64,000 nucleotides of DNA, taken from Competibacter_A sp037045685 (GTDB taxonomy: Bacteria; Pseudomonadota; Gammaproteobacteria; Competibacterales; Competibacteraceae). The stretch spans positions 176,229 through 240,228 of the forward strand of contig JBAOII010000028.1 in the NCBI GenBank assembly GCA_037045685.1. Direction: 5' to 3'. The stretch's first letter is position 1. Every line of letters begins with the position of its first letter. Positions 23,077-31,935 of the stretch are shown one piece after another. The notes below the pieces were generated by a model. It had not been told where the DNA came from, ran no database searches, and worked only from the letters and a program-made list of their open reading frames with translations. The position numbers were made by a program, and so were the translations under genes.

Positions 23077-25159
23077 TCAAAACGACCATTTCATCTGCCC
23101 GTAAACGGCGCGCTCCACCTGTTCCGGGAACGGATAGGTTTCCTGGACGAATTCCACATGCGACGGCCCGAGCAGGTTGGTGCCGACCAGCGACAGCTCC
23201 AAATCCTTGCGCGGGCGCCAGCCGAGCCGGGCGTTCACGCTGAAATAATCGGCGATGGCGGTCGTGAGCGCGGACGATCCAACCGCCAGATCGGGCATCT
23301 CGTCCACGTAATGCAGCCACAGATCGAACTCCAAATCGTCGCGAACGTCGAAACTCGACAGCAGCGAAACCTGATGGCGGGGCTGCGAGCCGTCCCGCAC
23401 CACTGTAACGAGGTTAGAAAAACCCGGCTTGTTCTCCAAGTTCACCCGCAGATAGGAGTACGCCAGTTGCAGCCGCCACCCGCCCGCAGGCTGCCAGTTG
23501 GCGGCGATTTCAAAACCATGGGACTGTCCCTGCTGCGCGTTTACAAACAAAAAGGGAACCCGGAGGTAGCCTCCCTCCAAAGCAATCAAGTCATTTCGCT
23601 GCTCCAAAGCTCGCAAGTCGTCGTAATCGTTGTAGAAAGCGGTGACATCCAGCGACAGCCGCTCGGTCGGCCAAGCCCGGTAGCCCAGCTCGTAGGCGGT
23701 CAGCGCCTCGGAAGCGAAAGACGGATCGCCTTGAAATACCGACAAAGCGGGAAACGGGAGCGGATTGGCAGGGGTCCGGGGCGGTAGCGCCACCAAGCCC
23801 AAGGCAACGCCGTCATCGCCGCGCGAGGGGGTGCGCACGGCGCGGGACGCGGCCGCCCACACGCGATGCCGGGGATGAGGGGTCCACAGCAGCCGCGCGT
23901 TCGGCTGAAACTCCCAGCCGGTGAAATCGTTGCGCTCCAGCCGCGCGCCCAGCGTCAGCTCCAGCTCTTGGGGAATCAGGCTGATTTGATCTTGAGCGAA
24001 GGCGCTGAACAACGTGTAATCGAGGTTGGATGGGGTCATCGAACCCAGCGCCGTCTGCCGGTAATCGTCGCGATAGCGGCGATAGCCCAGCCCCCACACC
24101 AGCGCGTTCCGCTCGTTCGGCGCGAAGCTGTGCTGCAACTCCAGATCGTAGGTGTCGATGTCGAAACCGAGTATCGCGTCATCGCGTCGCTGGTTCTGGT
24201 AGAACATCTGCAAGCTCAGCCGCGAGGTGTCCGACAGCGCCCGCTCCCAGCGGCCTTGCAGGTACCCGCCCGACATCGCCGCCTCGTCCCGCTCCAGTTG
24301 CGCGTAGGGCGGGGCGAAGCTGGGCACGGTCAGGTTCTGCCGCATCGCGCCGTCGTACAGCCCGCCTTGCAGCGAGACGCTGTCCCGGCCCGAGGGCGCC
24401 CAGTCGAGCCGGAAGCCGCCGCTGCCCAGATGCCAGTCGTCCTCGGCATCGCGCCCCTGGAGATCCAGCAAGCCGTCTTGCCTGAGGTATTTGCCGTAGA
24501 GCCGATAGCGGGCGTCATCGCCCAGCGCGCCGCTGTAGCGCACGCCGACGATGGTGTTCTCCGGGCTGCCGGCGGTCACGCTCACCAGGTTGCCGCGTGT
24601 CCGCCGCCCGCTTGGTCAGGATGTTGATCACCCCGTTGACCGCGTTGGAGCCCCACAGGCTCGCCCCCGGCCCCCGGATCACCTCGATCCGCTCGATGTC
24701 CTCCAGCAACAAATCCTGGACTTCCCAGTACACCCCCGCGAAAGCCGGCGTGTAGATCGACCGCCCGTCCACCAGCACCAGCAGCTTGTTGGCGTAGCGC
24801 CCGTTGAAGCCCCGGATGCTGATCGCCCACTTGCTGGCGTCGATCCGCGCCACCTGCACGCCGGGCGCCAGCCGCAGCGCCTCCGGCACGCTGGTCGCCC
24901 CGCTGCGCCGGATGTCGTCCTGGGTGATGACAAACACCGCCGAGGCGGCGTCGGCCAGCCGCTGGGCCTGCTTGCTCGCCGACACCACCTGCACGTTCAT
25001 CAGCTCCTCGATGCCGAGCTGCGTCAGGTCGGGCGCGGCAGCCCGAGACACCGCCATTTCCCCGTTAGCCAAAGACATCAACACGGCCACCACTCTCGGC
25101 CAGAGGAGAACGGGCTTTCTGGCGGTCGTTTTCGGAAATAACGAGAAAATGGAAAACAT
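23077..25159 (-). CDS. TonB-dependent receptor 3 (one frameshift)
   Basis: A receptor of about 690 residues: N-terminal export segment, plug (LTQLGIEELMNVQVVSASKQAQ, DDIRRSGATSVPEALRLAPGV, IRGFNGRYANKLLVLVDGRS, RIEVIRGPGASLWGSNAVNGV) and a barrel ending GQMKWSF, an aromatic C-terminus typical for BAM insertion. One extra G near 24594 breaks it; removal gives ADTRNLVSVTAGSPENTIVGV, matching receptor 2. It is the first gene of a minus-strand series: receptor 3, 2, 1, YfiR-like, hybrid kinase. No clear ribosome site precedes the ATG at 25159. Substrate unknown. Confidence 0.85.
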
Positions 25160-25242
25160 CGCGATGCGGTATTTTTTGTTCGGCCAGCCGTTTCGTCTTT
25201 GGCCCTGATTATAGCCGGATTTTGATATCGCTTTATTGTGCG

Positions 25243-26928
25243 CTATCGTCCCCGCACCCGACGAGGCGCGAGCAGAGCCGCGCTGCGGCTATCGAAGCCT
25301 CGAACTCCCGGGTTTGTCACAGGCTCTATGTCTTCGGACGAGGCCGGAGTTGACTGGCAGTCTCCTTTTGCCAATTTGAAATAGGCCATTAAAGTTCTGA
25401 GACGCGCCGCTTGCTCGCTCATGGCGTGGCTGGCGGCGGCGGTCTGCTCCACCAGCGCGGCGTTCTGCTGGGTGGTCTGGTCCATCTGCAGGATGGCTTT
25501 GTTGACCTGCTCGATGCCGCCGGCCTGCTCGCGGGCGGCGGCGGCCATCTCGGCCACGATGTCGCTCACTTTCTTGATGGCGGTCACGATGTCCTTGAGG
25601 GTCTGCCCGGACTGCTCGACCAGCCGGCCGCCGTCGGCTACCTTGGCCACGCTGTCGCCGATCAGCGCCTTGATCTCCTTGGCGGCGTCGGCACTGCGCT
25701 GGGCGAGTTTCCGCACCTCGCTCGCGACCACGGCGAAACCCCGCCCCTGCTCGCCCGCCCGTGCCGCTTCCACCGCCGCGTTCAGGGCCAGCAGGTTGGT
25801 CTGGAAGGCGATCTCGTCGATCACCCCGATGATGTCGGCGATTTTCTTGCTGCTCTGGTGGATGGCGTTCATCGCCGTCACCGCCTGGTCCACCACTTGG
25901 CCGCCCTGCTCGGCCTGGTTGCGGGCGGCGCCGGCGAGCTGGTTGGCCTGCCCGGCGTGCTCGGCGCTCTGCTTGACCGCGCTGGTCAGCTCTTCCATGC
26001 TGGAGGCGGTCTCCTCCAGCGCGCTGGCTTGCTCTTCGGTCCGCTGCGACAGGTCGGCGCTGCCTTGGGCGATCTCGGCGGTGACGAAACTGAGTTGATC
26101 GATGGCTTCGGTCACGCTACCGACCATCTCTTTAAGACGAGTCGCCATATCCCGCATGGAGCCCAGCATCTGTCCGGTCTCATCCGTCGAAGACACTTGA
26201 AGTTCCCCGGTCAAATCGCCCTTGGCAATCCGATCCGACACCGCCACCACCTGACGCAGCAAGCGAGTGATCAAGCAGGCCAACAACCACGCTAACAGAA
26301 TGCTGAAAACCACCACGGCCGCTGCGGCCGAAAGCGACACCAACGCGATCCGCTTGCCCGAAGCGACGCTCAGGTCGTAGCTGCTCCGAATGGCTTCGCT
26401 CTGAAGCATCTCAAGCTTTTCGATCGGTTTGATCAATTTGACGTGAATGATCGGCCATTCCTCTTCCAGCAGCGGGGTAATGGTTTTCTTATCCCCGCTG
26501 GCATAAGCGGCGTCCAGTCTGGAAGAAAACGACGAGAGCAGCGGCAGATTCTGTTCGATGCTGGCAATGATTTCATCGCTCTGACCCGCCGCCTGATTGA
26601 TTCCTGCTTTATCCTTGAATAAAGTCCAGTTGGCCGAGACACGTTGCTTCGCTTCGGCCAAATGGTTTCGAGAGCCAACGGCAGGCATTTGATCGAGCAG
26701 GACACCCGCGATGCGGAAACGGATTTCCCGCAAGTCGGTCCCCATGGCCTGAAGCGCCGACGCGGGCACGAACCGATTTTCGTAAACTTCGGTCATGCGG
26801 CGTTCGCTTTCATGTCCCTGATAGGCCACTAAGCCCGCCAGCGCCAAAATGACCAATAGCAAAAAAGCAGTCAAAGCATAAAAGCTTCTCTTGATGCCCC
26901 AATGGAAAATAAAAAAGTGCGCGCGCAT
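25243..26928 (-). CDS. Methyl-accepting chemotaxis protein
   Basis: A 561-residue chemoreceptor. TM1 at about 13-36; a periplasmic four-helix-bundle sensor of about 150 residues (4HB_MCP-like: EVYENRFVPASALQAMGTDLREIRF); TM2 near 195-220; HAMP (RLLRQVVAVSDRIAKGDLTG); then a cytoplasmic signalling domain with methylation helices and the conserved hairpin IDEIAFQTNLLALNAAVEAARAGEQGRGFAVVA. It relays ligand binding to CheA/CheW. No che genes are in the window. It has no pentapeptide tether at the C-terminus, which instead ends in a short Arg-rich tail. Confidence 0.93.
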   Translation of the reverse strand: MRAHFFIFHWGIKRSFYALTAFLLLVILALAGLVAYQGHESERRMTEVYENRFVPASALQAMGTDLREIRFRIAGVLLDQMPAVGSRNHLAEAKQRVSANWTLFKDKAGINQAAGQSDEIIASIEQNLPLLSSFSSRLDAAYASGDKKTITPLLEEEWPIIHVKLIKPIEKLEMLQSEAIRSSYDLSVASGKRIALVSLSAAAAVVVFSILLAWLLACLITRLLRQVVAVSDRIAKGDLTGELQVSSTDETGQMLGSMRDMATRLKEMVGSVTEAIDQLSFVTAEIAQGSADLSQRTEEQASALEETASSMEELTSAVKQSAEHAGQANQLAGAARNQAEQGGQVVDQAVTAMNAIHQSSKKIADIIGVIDEIAFQTNLLALNAAVEAARAGEQGRGFAVVASEVRKLAQRSADAAKEIKALIGDSVAKVADGGRLVEQSGQTLKDIVTAIKKVSDIVAEMAAAAREQAGGIEQVNKAILQMDQTTQQNAALVEQTAAASHAMSEQAARLRTLMAYFKLAKGDCQSTPASSEDIEPVTNPGVRGFDSRSAALLAPRRVRGR

Positions 26929-27004
26929 GGACTCTCACTCTTCTGATTAGGGGTCCAACCCGACAAGAAAGCGACGCGGATCGGACAGACGGAAGGGAAA
27001 CGCG

Positions 27005-27044
27005 GCTCGGTTCCCCGCATTCGAACGAGCGCGGGGAACCGAGC
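27005..27044 (-). terminator. Predicted hairpin terminator after the periplasmic rhodanese gene
   Basis: Perfect 14-bp inverted repeat (GCTCGGTTCCCCGC, 12-base loop, complement). On the minus strand it follows the rhodanese gene and is followed by a modest T-rich run. It sits in the 182-base gap before the chemoreceptor gene. Confidence 0.5.
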
Positions 27045-27110
27045 AGGGGACTTCATCCCGGCAAGACGGACCGACTCCCGCTCGCGTGAACCGACGAGGG
27101 GAGCCATCGG

Positions 27111-27560
27111 TCATTCGACCGGAAACCCTTTAGCAACCCAAGCCGGCAACCCGTCGCGGAACCAATAAACCTGCTTGTAGCCCGACTTGATCGCGACCTC
27201 GGCACCCTTGTATCCCTTCCAGCAAGGCGAGCCGTTGCAATAGAAAACCAGGGGCTTGGCCTTGTCCGGCGGAAGCTTGGCGATGTCGAACGCATCGGCC
27301 GGATCGGTTTTGGCGACCCTGGGATAAGTCTCCTTGTAAACCGCGTTGATCGCGCCTTTGACATGTTTTTCGGCGTACTCCGCAGCGACGCGCGCATCGA
27401 CAAACACGGCCCCCTGGTCGAACTGTTCCTTCGCCTGCTCGACCGAAGCGAAGGTGCCGCCCGGTATGGACATCGGCGTTTCCTCCACCGCCTGAGCGAC
27501 GAACGGAACGAAGGCAAAAATGGCAAAATGTGAAGCGATGGCAATGGCTTTGCCGGACAT
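27111..27560 (-). CDS. Periplasmic rhodanese-like protein
   Basis: A 149-residue protein with a signal peptide (cleavage likely after VAQA) and one rhodanese domain: VFVDARVAAEYAEKHVKGAINAVYKE, and an active-site loop FYCNGSPCWKG with a candidate persulfide cysteine. The loop has a second cysteine, not typical of classic thiosulfate sulfurtransferases, so a redox or sulfur-carrier role is possible. GGGAGA lies 8 bases upstream of the start. Confidence 0.85.
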   Translation of the reverse strand: MSGKAIAIASHFAIFAFVPFVAQAVEETPMSIPGGTFASVEQAKEQFDQGAVFVDARVAAEYAEKHVKGAINAVYKETYPRVAKTDPADAFDIAKLPPDKAKPLVFYCNGSPCWKGYKGAEVAIKSGYKQVYWFRDGLPAWVAKGFPVE

Positions 27561-27710
27561 AGATCATTCTCCCAAAATTTGGATTAAAATGTTTTTTGTA
27601 ACGGAGGACCACAGATGTCCGCCGTTTCGCCAGCGAGCTTCAGCGTGTCCCCCCGAGGGCGGGGCACACGAACCACCTCGCGATTCCGATTCGGCCAATG
27701 CAGCGAACGG

Positions 27711-29051
27711 CTACTCCCGAACCAGCAACACCATCGATTCGACGTGGGCGGTGTGCGGAAACATGTCCACGATTCCTGCGGCAACCGGCCGGTAGCCGAA
27801 ACGGTGAACCAGCCCGCCGACATCGCGGGCCAGCGTGGCCGGATGACAGGACACGTACAGCACTCGTTTGGCGCCCAACCCCGCCAGATACGGCATCAAC
27901 TCCAACGCACCGGAACGGGGCGGGTCGAGCAGAATTTGATCAAAATTCCGCTTTATCCAGGGTTGCTCGGGTAATATCTTAGCCAAATCGGCAACCTGAA
28001 AAAAGGCATTATCTATGCCATTTCGTGACGCATTTTGCTTGGCCCACTCGACGAGACTGCCATCCCCCTCGACGCCGACGGCTTCCCGCGCCCGCCGTGC
28101 CAGCGCCAGGGTGAAATTGCCCAGACCGCAGAACAGGTCCAACACCCGGTCATCCGGCCCGATTTCCAGCAACTCGCAGGCGCGCTCGACCAGTTGCCGG
28201 TTGATGGCCGCGTTGACCTGGACGAAGTGATACGGCTGGAACGCCAAATCCACGTCGAAACCCGGCAGTCGATAGCTCGGCGTCAGCGAATTGACGCTCA
28301 GCGGCTCCAGGCTGTCCGGCCCGCTCGGTTGCAGATACAGCGCGAACCCGTGCCGCTCCCCGAACGTTCTCAGCAGCGTCAAATCCGCCGCGTTGGGCGG
28401 CGCCAGCACCCGGAAGCTCAAACCCGTCACCGCATCGCCGCCGGCCACCTCGATCTGGGGCAGCCGGTCGCGGATCGACAGGCTTTCGATGAGCTGCGCC
28501 AGCTCCTCCAGCAAACCGCCGACGCGCGGGTCCAGCACCTCGCAGCGGCGCACATCGGCGATGTACGGGCTGTGCCGCTCGCGAAAGCCGACCAGCACCC
28601 GCCCCTTTTTCGCCACCCACTTGACCCCCAGCCGCGCCCGCCGCCGATAGCCCCACAGCGGCCCGATCATCGGCTCCAACACCCGCTCCGGCACGACCTT
28701 GCCGATGCGGGCGAGACTGTCGAGCAACCAGCGTTGCTTGACGGCCCGTTGGCCGGCGGGTTCGAGGTGCTGCAAGGCGCAGCCGCCGCAGACCCCGAAA
28801 TGGGCGCACCGGGGTTCGACCCGTTCCGGGGCCGGCGCGAGAATCTCCACGATCCGCGCCTCGTCGCGCCGGCTCCGGCGGGCGGTGTAACGGCAACTGA
28901 CCTCCTCGCCGGGCAAGGCGCCTTCGACGAACACGACTTTCCCGTCCCGCCGCGCCACGCCGTGCCCTTCGGGGGTCAAATCCTCGACGCGGACGGTAAA
29001 CGGCTCGGCCGTCGCCAGCGCCTGACGCTTTTTTGCCGCCGATCTTCCCAT
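27711..29051 (-). CDS. rlmD: 23S rRNA (uracil-1939-C5)-methyltransferase RlmD
   Basis: A 446-residue RlmD/TrmA-family enzyme: N-terminal TRAM domain (VRVEDLTPEGHGVARRDGKVVFV); [4Fe-4S] cysteines in CAHFGVCGGCALQH plus a later Cys (RRCEVLD); SAM motif DLFCGLGNFTL; DPPRSG; and the catalytic cysteine in LYVSCHPATLARD. It methylates U1939 of 23S rRNA. The length agrees with E. coli RlmD (about 433). It starts 10 bases after the cysM stop and is probably co-transcribed with it. Confidence 0.94.
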   Translation of the reverse strand: MGRSAAKKRQALATAEPFTVRVEDLTPEGHGVARRDGKVVFVEGALPGEEVSCRYTARRSRRDEARIVEILAPAPERVEPRCAHFGVCGGCALQHLEPAGQRAVKQRWLLDSLARIGKVVPERVLEPMIGPLWGYRRRARLGVKWVAKKGRVLVGFRERHSPYIADVRRCEVLDPRVGGLLEELAQLIESLSIRDRLPQIEVAGGDAVTGLSFRVLAPPNAADLTLLRTFGERHGFALYLQPSGPDSLEPLSVNSLTPSYRLPGFDVDLAFQPYHFVQVNAAINRQLVERACELLEIGPDDRVLDLFCGLGNFTLALARRAREAVGVEGDGSLVEWAKQNASRNGIDNAFFQVADLAKILPEQPWIKRNFDQILLDPPRSGALELMPYLAGLGAKRVLYVSCHPATLARDVGGLVHRFGYRPVAAGIVDMFPHTAHVESMVLLVRE

Positions 29052-29061
29052 TCTCCGCCCC

Positions 29062-29961
29062 TCAACCCGAAAACAGCCCGGTGGACAGATAGCGGTCGCC
29101 CCGGTCGCAGATCACGGTGACGATCACCGCGTTCTCGACTTCGGCCGACAATCGCAGCGCCGCCGCCACCGCTCCCCCGGCCGACACGCCGCAACAGATG
29201 CCCTCCTCGCGGGCCAGCCGGCGGGTGGCGTCCTCCGCTGCCGCCTGATCGATGTCGATGATCCGATCCACCCGCGCCGGATCGTAAATTTTCGGCAAAT
29301 ACTCCGCCGGCCAGCGGCGAATGCCGGCGATGCAGGAGCCTTCGGTCGGTTGCACCCCGACGATTTGCACGGCGGGATTTCGCTCTTTCAGATAGCGCGA
29401 CACCCCCATGATGGTGCCGGTGGTGCCCATGGCGCTGACGAAGTGGGTGACTTGTCCGCCCGTGTCGCGCCAGATTTCGGGGCCGGTGGTCTCGTAGTGC
29501 GCCAGCGGATTGTCGTGGTTGCCGAACTGGTCCAGCACCCGCCCCCGCCCCTCCCGCTCCAACCGGGCGGCGAGGTCGCGGGCACCCTCCATGCCCTCTT
29601 CCTTGCTCACCAAAACCAGTTCGGCGCCGTAGGCCCGCATCGCGGCGCGGCGTTCCGCGCTCTGGTTTTCCGGCATCACCAGCACCATCCGGTAGCCCTT
29701 CATGGCGGCGATCATCGCCAGCGCGATACCGGTGTTGCCGCTGGTCGCTTCGATCAGCATGTCGCCGGGGCGGATGGCGCCGCGCGCCTCGGCCCGGCGG
29801 ATCATGCTCAGCGCCGGCCGATCCTTGACCGAACCGGCCGGATTGTTGCCTTCCAGCTTGCCGAGAATCAGGTTATGGGTATGACCCGGCAGGCGCTGCA
29901 ATCGAACCAGGGGTGTATTGCCGACGAAAAATTCGAGCGTGGGATATTGGGAATGCGGCAT
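29062..29961 (-). CDS. cysM: Cysteine synthase B (O-acetylserine sulfhydrylase)
   Basis: A 299-residue PLP enzyme of the CysM group. It makes cysteine from O-acetylserine and sulfide or thiosulfate. The PLP lysine is in NNPAGSVKDRPA; phosphate-binding loops are TSGNTGIA and GTTGTIMGV; the C-terminal serine loop is CGVSAGGAV. CysM rather than CysK is supported by FVGNTPLVRLQRLPG and the motif ATSGNTGIALAMIAA. I chose the ATG at 29961, with GGAA 8 bases upstream, over a GTG 10 codons earlier. Confidence 0.92.
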   Translation of the reverse strand: MPHSQYPTLEFFVGNTPLVRLQRLPGHTHNLILGKLEGNNPAGSVKDRPALSMIRRAEARGAIRPGDMLIEATSGNTGIALAMIAAMKGYRMVLVMPENQSAERRAAMRAYGAELVLVSKEEGMEGARDLAARLEREGRGRVLDQFGNHDNPLAHYETTGPEIWRDTGGQVTHFVSAMGTTGTIMGVSRYLKERNPAVQIVGVQPTEGSCIAGIRRWPAEYLPKIYDPARVDRIIDIDQAAAEDATRRLAREEGICCGVSAGGAVAAALRLSAEVENAVIVTVICDRGDRYLSTGLFSG

Positions 29962-30032
29962 GATGGGTTCCAGGCTGTCCACGGAAATCACGGCGTCGGG
30001 CGTTTTCCGACTTCGCGAAATATGCTAAATCG

Positions 30033-30038
30033 ATTATA
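30033..30038 (-). promoter_or_regulatory. Candidate -10 element (TATAAT) for cysM-rlmD
   Basis: A perfect TATAAT on the minus strand about 70 bases before the cysM start in the gap to the divergent tamA gene. No good -35 was found at the usual spacing, so it is a weak call. Confidence 0.3.
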
Positions 30039-30128
30039 AACGCCAACAATACCCGGATCGTCCCAGTAAACCGCGATTCCTCTTTTCCGCCACAATCGCC
30101 GCCATCGATCACCGATCACCGATTTGTC

Positions 30129-31935
30129 ATGACCCGATTCGGCTCAAACCCTCGCTTCACTACCTGTCGGCTGTTGCTCTGCGGCCTCTGGCTGTTCGCC
30201 GCAGCGCTGGGCGCCCAGGAACAACCGGTCCCGGCGGCGACCGGCGTCCCGGCGGCGACCGGCACGCTGGCCGTGCTGGTCGAGGGGGTGGAAGGAGCCC
30301 CGCGCGACAACATCCTGGCCTTTCTGGACATCAACCGCTTCGCCGGCAAACCCGCGCCGGAGGAAACCGAGTTGCGCTGGCTGCACGGCAACGCCGAACG
30401 CAACATCCGGGACGCGCTGCAACCTTTCGGCTACTACGAACCCGCCATCGAGAGCGCCTTGAACCGCGTCGCCGCCGGCTGGGAAGCGCGCTATCGCATC
30501 CAGCCCGGCCGCGCGATGCGCGTCGCTGCGGTCGATATCCAGGTGCTCGGCGAAGGCAGAGCAAGATCCGGCATTTCAGAAATTGCTGGCAGCCCTGCCC
30601 GTCGCCAAAGGCCAGATCCTCGATCAACCCAAGTACGAGCAACTCAAGCTGAACCTGGAAACGCTGGCCACCGAACGCGGTTATTTCGACGCCCGTTTCA
30701 CCGAGCACGCCATCGAGATCGACCTGCAAGCCTACGAAGCCACCGTCAAACTGCACTACGATACCGGCAAGCGCTACCGTTTCGGCGACATCGCCTTCAA
30801 GCAAGACATCCTGTCGCCCAAGCTGTTGAACCGCTATCCCCGCTTCAAGCCCGGCGATCCCTACGACGCCAACGAGCTGCTGAAACTGCAAAGCGATCTC
30901 GGCGGCAGCCCGTACTTCAGCCAAGTTCAGATCGACACCTCCCAAGACACTGTCACCCATACCGCCCCGATCGACGTGCAACTGACCCCCAACAAAAAAC
31001 GAAAATTCAGCGCCGGCCTGGGCTACGGCACCGACACCGGCGTTCGCGGCAAGGCGAAGGTCGAGCAACGCTGGATCAATCGGCAAGGCCACCACTACGA
31101 AGCGGAGCTGCAACTGTCCCCGATCAAATCGGTGCTCGGTTTCAAATACATCATCCCCGGCCAAGACCCGACCACCGACGAGTACGCCCTGACCGCCGGT
31201 TACACCCTGCAAAACTACGACGATCAGGACTACGAACGCATCGCGCTGGGGGGAAGCTGGCAACGCCAGGACGGCAAATGGCTGAAGAACTACAACCTGA
31301 GCCTCCAATACGAGGACTACCAGATCGGCGACGAACCCCGCTCCACCTCGTTGCTGCTGATCCCCGGCCTGAACTGGACCTGGATCGACGCCGACGACCG
31401 CCTGTACACGACTCGCGGCCTGCTGTTCGGCTTCGAGCTGCGCGGCGCTTCGACGCTGTTGCTGTCGGACATCAATTTCGTGCAAGGCGTCCTGCATCTC
31501 AAGTGGGTGCGCGCCCTGAACGACGATAGCCGGTTCATCGCGCGCGGCGACCTCGGCGCGACCGCCATCAAGGAGGATTTCGAGGATCTGCCCGCCTCGC
31601 TGCGCTTCTACACCGGGGGCGACGCCAGCGTGCGCGGCTACGCCTACAACAAAATCGGCCCGACCGATGACGGGGGGACGGTCGTCGGCGGCAAAAATCT
31701 GGTGGTGGGCAGTCTGGAATACGAGCACCGGGTGTGGGGTGACTGGAGCGTCGCCGCTTTCATCGACAGCGGCGACGCCTTCGACGGCGCGTCTCCCGAG
31801 CTGAAAACCGGCGCCGGCCTGGGCCTGCGCTGGCGTTCGCCGGTGGGGCCGGTGCGGATCGACTTCGCCTCCGGCCTGGACCGTCCGCCGGGCGACGCCT
31901 TCCGCTTTTCCTTCAGCATCGGACCCGACCTGTGA
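30129..31935 (+). CDS. tamA: TamA, autotransporter/translocation assembly outer-membrane protein (frameshifted)
   Basis: An Omp85/BamA-superfamily protein. It has a signal peptide (ending near ALGAQE), POTRA domains (for example NILAFLDINRFAGKPAP, ERGYFDARFTEHAIEID, YRFGDIAFKQDILS) and a C-terminal 16-strand barrel with the Omp85 lid motif LRFYTGGDASVRGYAYN. One extra A near 30556 breaks the frame; its removal gives LGEGEQDPAFQKLLAALP. The length after correction (about 600) suits TamA. The next gene overlaps as GTGA and encodes TamB, the partner in outer-membrane protein and lipid homeostasis. Its N-terminal region contains a short PAATGV repeat. Confidence 0.9.
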
